From Paludibacter sp. UBA6032 (lineage in GTDB: Bacteria; Bacteroidota; Bacteroidia; Bacteroidales; Paludibacteraceae): a stretch of 64,000 nt of DNA. A program made the position numbers and the translations under genes. Positions 53,335 to 63,900 of this stretch are shown in pieces (position 1 is the stretch's first letter; each line of letters opens with the position of its first letter). The notes below the pieces were generated by a model. That model did not search any database. It was not told where the DNA came from and worked only from the letters and a program-made list of their open reading frames with translations. Location: positions 62,001 through 126,000 of the forward strand of contig DIZI01000016.1 in NCBI GenBank assembly GCA_002427885.1. The letters run 5' to 3'.

Positions 53335-54255
53335 TCAATTCACATAATGAATATTGGCAAAAGTCCGCTTCACCCCTTTCAGGTAATGGACATCTGCATA
53401 CCCGAATATTACAAATAATCCTTCCCGCGACGGAAATTTGATTCCCCATTTTTCCCGAAACAGGCGTGCTTTTTTCCCGCTTTGAATAAACGGATGAACC
53501 GCACCCAGCATACAGGTTCCCAATCCAAGCGATTCACCGGCCAGCATTGCATAAGTTGCTGCAACGATGGGATCGGCCGGATCGGTATAGGGTGAGCCGT
53601 AGAAATACATGGCTAGAGGAGCATCGTAATTTATCCAGTTGTCACCCTTTTTCATGCTGTCGACATAAATATCGAATACCGGCTTAATAAAACCACGCAT
53701 CATCTCGTCGTTTGCCTTACCCCAAAATGGCCGCATAATTGTCAAAAACCATCGGGAAACCAACCATCTGATCCCTTCCAGATATTTTGAGAAATCAATA
53801 GCAAAAGAACGCACAACATCCTTATTCTCAAAGACGACAACATGGACATCCGAAGGTGGCAAACCCATGGGTGCGGTTTGAGCTGCATCTAAGATTTGTT
53901 TTATTTTTTCCCGATCAACAGGTTTCTCTTTAAATTTCCTGATACTCCGCCGACGTTGGAGCATTGCCAACAAGGCATTATAATCAGGCACATCTTTTTT
54001 ATGAGGCAAATCGAATAAATCGGAAGGTGAAAGTTCACGACCTTCAATTGTTATAGCTCCCGTTGGACAAGCCATCATACAATGACCGCAAGCGACACAT
54101 CCAAATACAGATTTATCGGATTTTACCAACTTGTTATCTACAATTTCAAAATTAAAGTCCGAACAAACCCTCACACACAATCCGCACAATGTACATTTAT
54201 CCGTGTCGATAGCAATACTTGCCGGTTCTTTAGTTCGTGAAGTTGGAATGGCCAT
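53335..54255 (-). CDS. Ferredoxin-domain nitroreductase
   Basis: 306 residues. Two N-terminal 4Fe-4S motifs (CTLCGLCVRVC, CVACGHCMMACP) are followed by a nitroreductase FMN domain (RRRSIRKFKEKPV, DAAQTAPMGLPPSDVHV, MLAGESLGLGTCMLGAV). The fusion supplies electrons from ferredoxin-like clusters to the flavin. No signal peptide, so cytoplasmic. A good promoter precedes it on the minus strand. Confidence 0.93.
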   Translation of the reverse strand: MAIPTSRTKEPASIAIDTDKCTLCGLCVRVCSDFNFEIVDNKLVKSDKSVFGCVACGHCMMACPTGAITIEGRELSPSDLFDLPHKKDVPDYNALLAMLQRRRSIRKFKEKPVDREKIKQILDAAQTAPMGLPPSDVHVVVFENKDVVRSFAIDFSKYLEGIRWLVSRWFLTIMRPFWGKANDEMMRGFIKPVFDIYVDSMKKGDNWINYDAPLAMYFYGSPYTDPADPIVAATYAMLAGESLGLGTCMLGAVHPFIQSGKKARLFREKWGIKFPSREGLFVIFGYADVHYLKGVKRTFANIHYVN

Positions 54256-54280
54256 TTTTATTCCTAATAAAAAATTGATA

Positions 54281-54309
54281 CAAATATACAGAAAAAATTA
54301 TTTCAACAA
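54281..54309 (-). promoter_or_regulatory. Promoter of ferredoxin-nitroreductase gene
   Basis: Minus-strand TTG (54307-54309), 18-base spacer, TATATTTG (54281-54288), 25 bases before the ATG. Confidence 0.6.
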
Positions 54310-54325
54310 TGAATTTAAAGAAACC

Positions 54326-54359
54326 GCCGGGATATTCTCTATTAAAGAATACTCCCGGC
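54326..54359 (-). terminator. Terminator after Asn/Arg-rich gene
   Basis: GCCGGGA/TCCCGGC stem extended by TATTCT/AGAATA past one bulged base, seven-base loop. The T content downstream on the minus strand is moderate. Confidence 0.65.
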
Positions 54360-54413
54360 AGTTAAGATTCAGGTGTTAACTAGACAACCTTAAAAAAATA
54401 ATTTAATTCTTTA

Positions 54414-55607
54414 TTACCTGCGATTTGATTCCGTGTTATCTGCAGAACGACTTTCTCTTTTTGTATTAGGTTGTTCACTTCGTACGGTTGCAGCCGGTTT
54501 ACGTTCTACTACATTTGGTTTTGCAACAACTCTTGGTTTATTTACTTCCTGCGCAGGTCTTGTATTATTATTTCGTGAATCATTATTTGAATTCCTTCGA
54601 ACGTTATTTGAATTGGAATTCGGAGTTTGATAGCTTTCTCTGTTTGAGTTTGTAACTGATCTGTTAGCCGGAACCGAATTTACATCTCTATTGCTTTCCC
54701 TGTTATTAGCCGGAGATGTAGAAGGAGTATAAGTTCTGTTGGTGGAATTCTGTCTGTTCGTATTTACATTTTGGTTTCTACCCGAACTATTTATGTCCAC
54801 ATTTCTACGTTCTGATTCGCCTGATTGATAATCCGGGCGGGTTTGTAATCGATCTCCTGTTCTGTTTCTGCCTTGATCAATAGCTTGTTTGTTAACCACA
54901 TTTTGGTTGCGGCGGGTAAAAGTACGATCGGGATAGCGGGTTCCATAATCATTTCGGCTAATTGATCTGTACAATCTGTCATTGTAACCGTTTCTTCTTC
55001 TATCAGTATAATAATATCTGTAATCGTGATTGATATGCGAATAAATGTGATTCATGTAGAAATTCACTGCATAGGGACGCCGATCACGATAATAGCGGGG
55101 ATAGTAACCCCAATAATAAGGTGAGTACCAGCTACGATATCTGATCCCATAAAAATATGCGAAAATTGATGGAGTATAAACATATACAGGTTCCACTATA
55201 TAATTATTTCCGTACAAATAAGGATCGCCGATTACCTGAACAATGGTTCTGTTATTACGATTTTTTTCAACCATGATTGTAGCAACATCCTGGTAAACAT
55301 CCGGACCAAGAACAGCCTGAATGACAACCAAATGAACATTGTTTTCGGATGATTCAATAACCCGTAGATAATCTACTTCACCATCTCCATTTAAATCCAG
55401 ATTGGATATTTGACTATCATAATCATTCAGTCTCATTTCGAAATCCTGTAAGTTTTTCGAATCACCAAAAACTGAAGCAACGGCTTTTAAATCCAGATTA
55501 TCACTTATATCCTCGTTCTGAGCCTGAACCGTAATTCTTTCCTGTGCCACACAATGGAAGGTTGTAAATAAAGCTACCACCAGCAGGCTTGCTAATTTTG
55601 TTTTCAT
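54414..55607 (-). CDS. Secreted protein with EF-hand-like loop and Asn/Arg-rich tail
   Basis: 397 residues. Signal peptide to about residue 21 (HCVAQ). An N-terminal globular part to about residue 135 contains a calcium-loop-like LDLNGDGEVDYLRV (about 70-83). Then comes a Tyr/Trp/Arg-rich stretch (about 145-220: YRSWYSPYYWGYYPRYYRD). About 175 residues of low-complexity Asn/Arg/Ser/Thr follow with no predicted fold, ending in NRR. I recognise similar uncharacterised proteins in Bacteroidota but no named family. The tail may bind polyanions or surface glycans. Confidence 0.7.
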   Translation of the reverse strand: MKTKLASLLVVALFTTFHCVAQERITVQAQNEDISDNLDLKAVASVFGDSKNLQDFEMRLNDYDSQISNLDLNGDGEVDYLRVIESSENNVHLVVIQAVLGPDVYQDVATIMVEKNRNNRTIVQVIGDPYLYGNNYIVEPVYVYTPSIFAYFYGIRYRSWYSPYYWGYYPRYYRDRRPYAVNFYMNHIYSHINHDYRYYYTDRRRNGYNDRLYRSISRNDYGTRYPDRTFTRRNQNVVNKQAIDQGRNRTGDRLQTRPDYQSGESERRNVDINSSGRNQNVNTNRQNSTNRTYTPSTSPANNRESNRDVNSVPANRSVTNSNRESYQTPNSNSNNVRRNSNNDSRNNNTRPAQEVNKPRVVAKPNVVERKPAATVRSEQPNTKRESRSADNTESNRR

Positions 55608-55854
55608 AATTGTATGTTTTTGTATTGAATTTAATTTTTTATACTTTCAAATCAGAGCTCTCCTTTTATGTTTTAATCTGCTTTCAATTTTTGTGCCAAA
55701 AAATTTTCATTGAATATAAAAACAAAAAATCAATTCATTACATAGTATATTTCAATCATATAACAACAAATATCATTGATAAAATAACCAGTTACTGAAT
55801 ACTCTTTCACATTAAATTCAATAGGATCAGAAGAAAGGATATCCGTTTTTCCGA
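55608..55854. other. AT-rich spacer
   Basis: Divergent intergenic DNA with no gene, hairpin or repeat that I can support. Confidence 0.5.
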
Positions 55855-55888
55855 TTTGGGTGTTTTTGGGGTAATTTTCTTATCTTTG
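55855..55888 (+). promoter_or_regulatory. Probable promoter of cvpA
   Basis: TTTG at 55855-55858 and TATCTTTG at 55881-55888, spacing 22 (slightly long), 20 bases before the ATG. Confidence 0.45.
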
Positions 55889-55907
55889 TTCCTATAAAAT
55901 TTCGATT

Positions 55908-56399
55908 ATGAATTCACTGGATCTTATTCTTCTGATTCCTATTGCACTTGGTTTTGTTTTTGGCCTTTTTAAAGGGTTAATTAGAGAACTGGCTTCGCTG
56001 GCAGCAATTGTTTTGGGTATCTATGGAGCAAAATTACTGACTCCAATGGTTTCAGACTTTCTCACAACCAAATTTGATTTTTCTAGCAAAACATCACAAC
56101 CAATAGCCTTTCTTTTGATATTTCTGGTTATTGGAATAGGATTACTTTTTCTGGCCAAATTACTTGATAAGATATTTGAAGCTATGTATCTCGGTGGATT
56201 AAACAAACTGTTGGGAGGTTTATTCGGAGGACTTAAATTTGCGTTAATTGTAAGTGTTTTATTGAATGTTTTTAATGCTTTAGATAGCCGTTTTAGCATC
56301 CTCAGTGCGGAAACAAAAGAAAACTCAATCGGTTACAAGCCACTATTGAAACTTGGGCCTACACTCTGGGATGAGGTGAAACAAAGCAAAACTGAGTAA
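55908..56399 (+). CDS. cvpA: CvpA family membrane protein
   Basis: 163 residues, four transmembrane helices (about 4-20, 25-45, 62-84, 100-120). The family opening DLILLIPIALGFVFGLFKGLIREL and GLNKLLGGLFGGLKFAL are present. CvpA was named for colicin V production; current work links it to envelope stress and bile tolerance, with no defined activity. RNase HII follows 97 bases later. Confidence 0.85.
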   Translation: MNSLDLILLIPIALGFVFGLFKGLIRELASLAAIVLGIYGAKLLTPMVSDFLTTKFDFSSKTSQPIAFLLIFLVIGIGLLFLAKLLDKIFEAMYLGGLNKLLGGLFGGLKFALIVSVLLNVFNALDSRFSILSAETKENSIGYKPLLKLGPTLWDEVKQSKTE

Positions 56400-56495
56400 T
56401 CACCTTTTAATTCCGACGATAGAATTAACAAAAACAATTGAATTAGTGATTAATAAATTATCTTGTTCATTCTATTGCAAATATTTATATCCAAA

Positions 56496-57158
56496 ATGAA
56501 GAAAGCAGAAACAGCGATTACAAATACAAAAACTTCATCTACCAGACTAAAAGAAAAGCTAAAAGCTAATTTTTCGGAATTTACCCTGGAGTGTGGTTGT
56601 GACGAAGCAGGGCGTGGTTGTCTGGCGGGTCCGGTCGTCGCTGCTGCTGTAATCCTACCAATTAATTTTATTTGTCCTCAACTCAACGACTCCAAGCAAC
56701 TTACTGAAAAGGAAAGGGACTTACTGCGTCCGATTATTGAAAAGGAAGCTTTGGTATGGGCCGTAGCCGAGGTTAGTAATACCGAAATAGATGAAATAAA
56801 TATACTAAATGCATCCATTTTAGCCATGCATCGAGCTATGGATAAACTTGAAATTCGGCCTGAATTTATTATTGTGGATGGAAACCGGTTTAAACCATAC
56901 AACGATATTCCCCATCAAACTATTGTGAAAGGCGACAGCAAATATCTTTCGATTGCTGCTGCATCGGTTCTTGCCAAAACCCACCGTGACGAACTTATGC
57001 AGGAACTTCACAATGAATTCCCTTACTACGACTGGAAGAAAAATAAAGCATACCCAACCAAAAACCATCGCGCAGCCATTCGACAACATGGCACAACGCC
57101 CTTTCACAGAATGAGCTATAATTTGCTGGGTGAAGACCAGAAAAGAAAGAAGGTATAA
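56496..57158 (+). CDS. rnhB: Ribonuclease HII
   Basis: 220 residues from ATG 56496; a TTG at 56463 would add a non-homologous hydrophobic start. Catalytic motif GCDEAGRGCLAGPVVAAAV with D36 and E37; further acidic residue in IIVDGNRF; KGDSKYLSIAAASVLAKTHRD. Cleaves at ribonucleotides misincorporated in DNA. The first 30 residues are a charged extension. Convergent with tamL, whose stop is only four bases away; no terminator is seen between them. Confidence 0.95.
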   Translation: MKKAETAITNTKTSSTRLKEKLKANFSEFTLECGCDEAGRGCLAGPVVAAAVILPINFICPQLNDSKQLTEKERDLLRPIIEKEALVWAVAEVSNTEIDEINILNASILAMHRAMDKLEIRPEFIIVDGNRFKPYNDIPHQTIVKGDSKYLSIAAASVLAKTHRDELMQELHNEFPYYDWKKNKAYPTKNHRAAIRQHGTTPFHRMSYNLLGEDQKRKKV

Positions 57159-57162
57159 AACC

Positions 57163-59433
57163 TTAGAAGGGGTAACCAATTGCCAGATGAACTGCAACAT
57201 CATCGTTCCATGTGGGATTTATACGCCACTGAGTGAGTCGGCTCCGAACCGGATCGAACAGTTTTACACCAAAATCGAGACGGGCAATAAAGAAAGAGAA
57301 ATCAAAGCGAAATCCGGCACCATAGGCAATGGCAATTTGCTTCATAAAAGTATCATACCTGAATGTACCTCCGCTCTGTGTATCATAATCTTTAATGGTC
57401 CAGATATTTCCGGCATCTAAAAATAAGGCTCCTTCCAGTACCCAGAAAAGTTTAGCCCGATATTCCATATTCATATCCAGCTTAATATCTCCGACCTGGT
57501 TATAGTCTCTTCTTTTGTTGTCAATTCTCTGGTAAACTCCGGGTCCGAGAGTACTTTCGCTCCAGCCTCTGACACTGTTTGCACCTCCACTAAAAAAACG
57601 TTTTTCGTATGGGATGACATCAGCATTTCCATAGGGAATTCCCAATCCCAGTCCCAGATGATACACAAAACGGTTTTCCTTATCAAAGATTTGGTGATGA
57701 GTTATGTTATATTCTCCTTTTACATATTGAGAATAACGAATTCCAAAAAGCCGGTAAGCTCCGCTATTATCCGGAACACTTCCCGAAAGATGATTGATCA
57801 AATTTACAATATTGCCAGCTGTTTCAACATTATAGCGCATGGTTGAATAGTCCATCAGCGGACGGTTTGCATTAAAGTTGGTGTAAGTACCGGTATAGCC
57901 AATACTCATAATGAAGTGGTCGTTATAGTTATATGGATTGAATCTGGGAGGTATTTTATTCAGGAAGCTATCACGGAATGCCTGATATATAGTATCAAAG
58001 TGCACATAATTCAGATTAAACAAGTCGAAACTGTGACGAAATTGCTTCCTGTTCCAGGAATACTTCATCCCTGCTCCCAGGCTTTTGGTGGAAAATTCGC
58101 CCGGACGAAACTGAGAGTTGAAAGAGCCTGTAAACTCTGTATTTGCATGCATATTTCGTTTAAGGTTATACCCTCCGAACGGGAGCATAAACTTTGGAAA
58201 TTTCAATCCTAACTGCACTCCTAAATCCTGAGCCCATATATTTTGCTGCCATTCATAAGCACCCCGTAACTGAGCAGACAATGTTTCCGCGCCCTTAAAA
58301 ACATTACGATTCATAAGACTCACATTTGCAGCTCCACCCCAGTAACTCTCGGTATAAGTTCCTTCCAGTTCTGTTGAAACCGAAATTGTTTTTCCCGGAA
58401 TAATGACAATGTAACAATCGAGTAAACTGTCGGAACTCTGTTTAAAACTTATATCGACATACTTAACAGGGCCCAGAGAGTTGAGTGCCTGATAGGTTTT
58501 TTCGACAGCTTCATCGCTGTATCTCGAAAATGGATTAATGTAAGTATTTTGTACTAATGCATCAAGATTAATTATACGTTTCTTTTGAGTAACCAGAATG
58601 AAATTATTGAACTCAATCGTATCTATTGATTCTTTGTTTGCCAATCCGGTTCCGGCATTTACTTCCGGATTAATAAAATAGATAACTTTCCGGATTGTAT
58701 ACTGCTTAAATATCACCTTATAAGTTGAATCAGTTGCTTTCTTGATGAAATCATGCATTTCAAGCTTCACAGTCACTTTATGTGATTTGATTGTACTATC
58801 AGCTAAATAGGTCAAAAATTCTTTGTTGAAATTATAATATCCCGACTGACGAAAAGTGGTTGAAATTCTGTCACGTTCAGCATTTAAGACATCGGCATCA
58901 AACAACATATCGGGTCGAATCAATGAACGGGAAGTATCTGTAGCAATTTTTGTTAATTCATTATTTTTAAGGTCAGTGCTGTATTCATCCAACCGGTAGG
59001 GTTTGTTGAATTTAATGTTATAATCTACAGTGGCTTTTTTCCCGTTAGTTGTTACCTTACTTTCAACTTTGGCATCAAAATAACCTTTATTTTCAAGAAA
59101 TTTCTGGAGTTGTTGTACAGAGATAGATGTAAGAGTAGGACTATAAATCACTGGTGGATCACCTATACGTTTGAGCGTTTTATTAATCCACTTTGTAGAA
59201 TCCTTTCCTGCAAAATTATACAAGCCCAACTGCATTCTGATTACTCCAAAAACTGCTGCATTGGGCGTTTGTCTCAGATAATCTTTCAGTTCATCTTGTT
59301 GTATAGCTTTTGAATCGGTTTTAATATGGTATTTATCAAGCAAAAATTCACCATCGGGTACAAACTTAGTTGTGTTACATGCCGAAAACAGTAAAACGAT
59401 TAGAATGTAAAAAACTAATTTTTGCAACTTCAT
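57163..59433 (-). CDS. tamL: TamL-type lipoprotein Omp85 (BamA/TamA family)
   Basis: 756 residues from the Met at 59433; 25 extra in-frame residues upstream are basic and non-homologous. Lipobox LLFSAC (Cys19) followed by NTTKFVPDGEFLLDKYHI, the hallmark of the Bacteroidota lipidated TamA relative. POTRA-like domains extend to about residue 380. The C-terminal 16-strand barrel carries the FFSGGANSVRGW segment typical of Omp85 loop 6, and the chain ends with an aromatic residue (VHLAIGYPF). Acts in outer-membrane protein insertion with TamB. Divergent from a TrmH-family methyltransferase. A TATATTTG box on the minus strand at 59467-59474 may be its -7 element. Confidence 0.9.
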   Translation of the reverse strand: MKLQKLVFYILIVLLFSACNTTKFVPDGEFLLDKYHIKTDSKAIQQDELKDYLRQTPNAAVFGVIRMQLGLYNFAGKDSTKWINKTLKRIGDPPVIYSPTLTSISVQQLQKFLENKGYFDAKVESKVTTNGKKATVDYNIKFNKPYRLDEYSTDLKNNELTKIATDTSRSLIRPDMLFDADVLNAERDRISTTFRQSGYYNFNKEFLTYLADSTIKSHKVTVKLEMHDFIKKATDSTYKVIFKQYTIRKVIYFINPEVNAGTGLANKESIDTIEFNNFILVTQKKRIINLDALVQNTYINPFSRYSDEAVEKTYQALNSLGPVKYVDISFKQSSDSLLDCYIVIIPGKTISVSTELEGTYTESYWGGAANVSLMNRNVFKGAETLSAQLRGAYEWQQNIWAQDLGVQLGLKFPKFMLPFGGYNLKRNMHANTEFTGSFNSQFRPGEFSTKSLGAGMKYSWNRKQFRHSFDLFNLNYVHFDTIYQAFRDSFLNKIPPRFNPYNYNDHFIMSIGYTGTYTNFNANRPLMDYSTMRYNVETAGNIVNLINHLSGSVPDNSGAYRLFGIRYSQYVKGEYNITHHQIFDKENRFVYHLGLGLGIPYGNADVIPYEKRFFSGGANSVRGWSESTLGPGVYQRIDNKRRDYNQVGDIKLDMNMEYRAKLFWVLEGALFLDAGNIWTIKDYDTQSGGTFRYDTFMKQIAIAYGAGFRFDFSFFIARLDFGVKLFDPVRSRLTQWRINPTWNDDVAVHLAIGYPF

Positions 59434-59628
59434 ACCCTGCACAAAAAAGTATTTAAAAAATTTCTGCAAATATAGCTTTTTAATCGTTTTCTTTGTTAGC
59501 TTTGTCAATTAAATTTTGAAAAACCTTTTAGCATGTGAGACACTAAAAATTGTTTTTAAACAAGACATCTAAATTAAATCTATGAAAAAAGCCAGACAAA
59601 GTTTGAAGCTTTTATAAAAAATGGAAAC

Positions 59629-60384
59629 ATGATCTCAAAAAACAAAGTAAAACTTATCAAAAACCTTTCTCAAAAGAAGTTTCGGGATGAAACCAATTTG
59701 TTTGTAGCTGAGGGAACAAAATTAGTGCTTGATTTAGCAAGTTCATTCCAATGTTCTTTGCTTGTAGCTACAACCGACTGGTTAGACGAAAATAAAAAGA
59801 CAAAAGCGAATGAAGTAATTGAAGTAGATGCTGCCGGGTTGAAGAAAATATCGAATCAACAAAGCCCTCAGGGAGTTTTAGCCGTTTTTTGCAAACAAAC
59901 TTATACTTGGGATGATGATAAACTAAAAAATCAACTTTCTTTGACTTTGGATGATGTACAGGATCCCGGCAATTTGGGAACAATAATTCGCATAGCCGAT
60001 TGGTTTGGGATATCCGATATTTTTTGTTCAGAACATTCCGCCGATACATATAATCCAAAAACAGTTCAGGCATCAATGGGTGCCTTGGCAAGAGTGAAAG
60101 TACATTCAGTAAATCTTGTAGAATTTCTCGGAAATTATAAGGACAAAATGAGTATTTATGGCACTTTTATGGATGGCGAAAATATTTACTCGAAAACTCT
60201 TACTCAAAATGGCATGATTGTCATGGGAAATGAAGGAAACGGAATTTCTTCTTTAGTAGAAACACAAATTAATGAGCGGTTATTAATCCCAAATTATCCT
60301 GAAGGACAAGCGACATCCGAATCGCTAAATGTTGGGATAGCAACAGCTCTTGTTTGTGCTGAATTTAGAAGACCCGGCAAATAA
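59629..60384 (+). CDS. TrmH/SpoU-family RNA methyltransferase with substrate-binding domain
   Basis: 251 residues. N-terminal RNA-binding SpoU_sub domain (KLIKNLSQKKFRDETNLFVAEG) and a C-terminal SPOUT domain with DDVQDPGNLGTIIRIADWFG, VMGNEGNGIS and ATSESLNVGIATALV. Methylates a ribose 2'-OH of rRNA or tRNA; the exact site is not readable. Divergent to tamL. Terminated by the hairpin at 60410. Confidence 0.92.
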   Translation: MISKNKVKLIKNLSQKKFRDETNLFVAEGTKLVLDLASSFQCSLLVATTDWLDENKKTKANEVIEVDAAGLKKISNQQSPQGVLAVFCKQTYTWDDDKLKNQLSLTLDDVQDPGNLGTIIRIADWFGISDIFCSEHSADTYNPKTVQASMGALARVKVHSVNLVEFLGNYKDKMSIYGTFMDGENIYSKTLTQNGMIVMGNEGNGISSLVETQINERLLIPNYPEGQATSESLNVGIATALVCAEFRRPGK

Positions 60385-60409
60385 AATTTCATTTTGTCAC
60401 AATCAAACC

Positions 60410-60450
60410 AGCCGTTATTATTGTTTTATACAATGATAACGGCTTTTATT
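60410..60450 (+). terminator. Terminator after TrmH-family gene
   Basis: 14-bp stem with one wobble (60410-60423 with 60431-60444) and a T-rich tail. Confidence 0.85.
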
Positions 60451-60842
60451 ATTAAATAAGTGTGCTTAAAGCTTGAATTTCAGACGCCAATACAGTTAAT
60501 TAATCATAAATACGCATCAAAAAGACAAGAATTACAGGCTGTTAATGATTTTAGCAAACCACATTTTTTGAGAATTCTTATTAATGGAAAGTAATAGTAA
60601 ATTCATTATATGTAGCACAATTGACATAAAAATCGAACTTTCAGAAATTTCATTAATTTGAAGAAACGAAGATTCGCATCTCATAATCTGACAGTTGTAA
60701 TCAATCTTTTATTAACTTTCTTACAAACAAAAATACAGCAAAATATTTCAGCAATAGCATTTTCAAAGAATGTAGCAAATAATCTATTAATCTAAAACAA
60801 AACACTACATATCACTACATATCAACTAATTTAAAAAAAGCT
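60451..60842. other. Upstream region of the giant adhesin gene
   Basis: About 390 bases without a gene. The only structure seen is a 10-base direct repeat CACTACATAT at 60803-60812 and 60813-60822, twenty bases before the TATATTTG box. Confidence 0.45.
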
Positions 60843-60850
60843 TATATTTG
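60843..60850 (+). promoter_or_regulatory. -7 element of the adhesin gene
   Basis: TATATTTG, 90 bases before the ATG; the -33 position lacks TTG and is taken up by the direct repeat. Confidence 0.4.
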
Positions 60851-60940
60851 AGGAACGAAAAACACAGTGTAACAAATGTATCTTTTCGGGTCTGTTTTGC
60901 TCTATTAATTTCCCAAAATCATAATTTAATCCCCAATATT

Positions 60941-63900
60941 ATGAAAACTTCTACTTTCAAATTTGTTAGAATAAATAAATTTCTTTATACGAGCATTTTA
61001 CTATTTCTACTCCATGGAGTTACTAATAGTTTTGCCGCCACCCGTTATTCAGTTGCAACTGGTAACTGGAATTCCACATCAACATGGTCTGCCACTTCGG
61101 GTGGATCAAGTGGTGCAGCTGTACCTGTTGCAGGAGATTTAGTAACTGTTGAAGGTGGTTTTACAGTGACAGTAAATGCTAATACTGCTTCTTTAGGATC
61201 TTTAAATATTAATTCAGGTAGTTCGCTAAATGTAAGTTCCAATTTCACAGTATCATCAACTACAATTATTATTAACGGTACTTACATAAATAATAGTACC
61301 GGTACAATTACAGGAATTATAAGTGTAAATGCAAGTGGTACATATCAGCACAATATTAATGGCGGTACTATCCCAACTGCTACTTGGAATCCAGCCTCAA
61401 CCTGTAATGTGACAGGAATAACATCTACAACTCCCACCGGATTTAACCAATCGTTTGGTAATTTTATTTGGAATTCAAATTCAAGTGATATCATATCAAC
61501 AGATGGAGATATGTCAGTTCAGGGAAATTTTACTTTATCACAAGGTATCTTTGCATTAAGTAATGGACAAACACGAAATTTATACATATCGGGGAACTAC
61601 ATTCAAACCGGCGGAGTATTTGATTTTAACAGGGCAGGCACCACCAATTTTAACAAAATGTATATCGCAGGTGATTTAACGAATACGTTGGCTAGCACTC
61701 CTACGAATGGATCAATTACAACCTTAGGAGCCGGAGCACAAAACGGTGAAATTATTTTTAATGGTAGCGGAGTACAAACAGTAAACTTTACAAAAACAGA
61801 TGCTGCCCAATGGATTAGTTATACAATCGATGCATCGAGTAATGTTAGGTTGGCTTCAAGCCTACAATTGACAGGAGATAATTCATCTTCAATATATTTT
61901 GCGAACTTTACTGTAAATGGAATATTGGATGCGGGTAATTTTTCAATCTCTTATTTATCAGGAGGAACCGGGGCAACCTTATTTACATTAAGTTCAGGAG
62001 CCACATTGATAACAGCAAATACTGGTGGAATTGACGGATCTATACCTGCATCAAATATGACAAGAACTTTTTCTGCAGGTGCAAACTATACATATGATGG
62101 AACATCCGCACAAGTAACAGGTGCCAGTTTAACGCAAAATAACCCGAGAGGTGTAACAATTAGTAATAGTGCCGGAGTTACATTCAGTGCGCAAACTTAT
62201 ATGGACTATCTGGATATCAGTAGCGGATCAATTGTTAATCTGGGCACATTCACCGGACACACCGCAAGTGTGCTTTACCTGAGCGGAACTGCTTACACAG
62301 CCGGATCATGGGGCTCATCAAGTTCTGTTGCTACAAATAAGGCCGATACTTGCTTTGCAGCGACGGTTGGGTATTTAACGCTTACCCCTGTAACACAATC
62401 CTATACAACTACAACTGATATTGTTATACCCTGTGGAGTAACCAGTATTACTGTTGAAGCCTGGGGAGGCGGTGGACAGGGAGGTACCCGGAACTCTACA
62501 GGAGTTGGTGGTGGTGGTGGTGGAGGAGCCTACGCTAAAGGTGATGTTACAGTAACTTCCGGGAATACCTATACAGTAACAGTTGGAGGTGGTGGAACTT
62601 CCCAGAATGGATCTCAAATCCCGGGAGGTGATTCGTATTTTGGTGATGGTACCACAGTAAAGGCAAAAGGTGGGAATAGTGTTCCTTATAATGTATCGAC
62701 AGGTTCAACGGGAGGAAGTTCTTCATCAAGTGTTGGAACTACCAAATATAGTGGTGGAACTGGTGCAAATGGAAGTGCCGGAAGTTATGGTGGCGGAGGT
62801 GGTTCTTCGGCTGGCACTGTAGCGAATGGTGTAACTGCAATAAACGCAACCGGTGCAACTGCTCCTAGTGGCGGTGGAAATGGCGGAAATGGAAGAAGTA
62901 GTTCAAACGGTAATGGCAGCCCCGGAACGCCGCCCGGAGGTGGTGGGGGCGGTGCTTACAGAACCACCAGTACCCGAAACGGTGGTGCAGGTGGCAACGG
63001 ACTGGTAAATATTACATATCCAACCATAATCCCTACCATAACTCTTGGTAGTAATCCCTCGGTATGCCAGGGAAGTTCATCAGCAACTCTTACTTATAAT
63101 GCAACCACCGGCTGTCCTAATCAATACATTATTAGTTTTAATGCGACTGCAAAAACAGCCGGTTTTTTGAATGTTGATCCAACCACTTTGCCATCTTCTC
63201 CTATTACAATCAGCATACCCACAGGTGTTACACCTGCTACTTATAATGCCTCTTTAACCGTTATAAATAGTAATGGTTTTCATAGTTCAGTTTATGCAAT
63301 CACAATAACGGTTATAGCTGACAACTGGACGGGTGCTGTGAGCACTGCCTGGGAGAGCAGTGGCAACTGGTGTGGTGGAGTTCCCTCCTCAAATACAGAT
63401 GTCACAATTCCATTGGTTAGTAATCAGCCTATTATCGGAGCATCTATTACAGCTTTGTGCAATAACATCACCATTAGTTCAGGCGCAACAGTTACAATTG
63501 CAGCCGGTACTTCGCCCGGATCAGCGGGAGGTTTATTGACAATTGGTAGAACCCTGACTAATAATGCAGGAGCTTCAGGCATTGTTGTAAAATCGAGTTC
63601 ATCCGGACCCAATGGTTCGCTTATATTTTCTCAACCGGGTCTTAATTCTTCTGTTCAGGCAACTATTGAAATGTATTCTAAGGCTTATGCTGCAAATTCA
63701 AATCCATATTCAGCGTATAAATGGCAATTTTTTGGAATTCCTCTTCATACAATGTCACCATCACCAACTTTCGATGGATCATATGTCCGCAAATATGATG
63801 AATCGGGGACCACATCGGCAACACGCTGGGTCAACCAAACAAACGGATCTACTTTGACTTCTTTTGATGGTTATGAAATCACACAACCTGTGGCCAAAAC

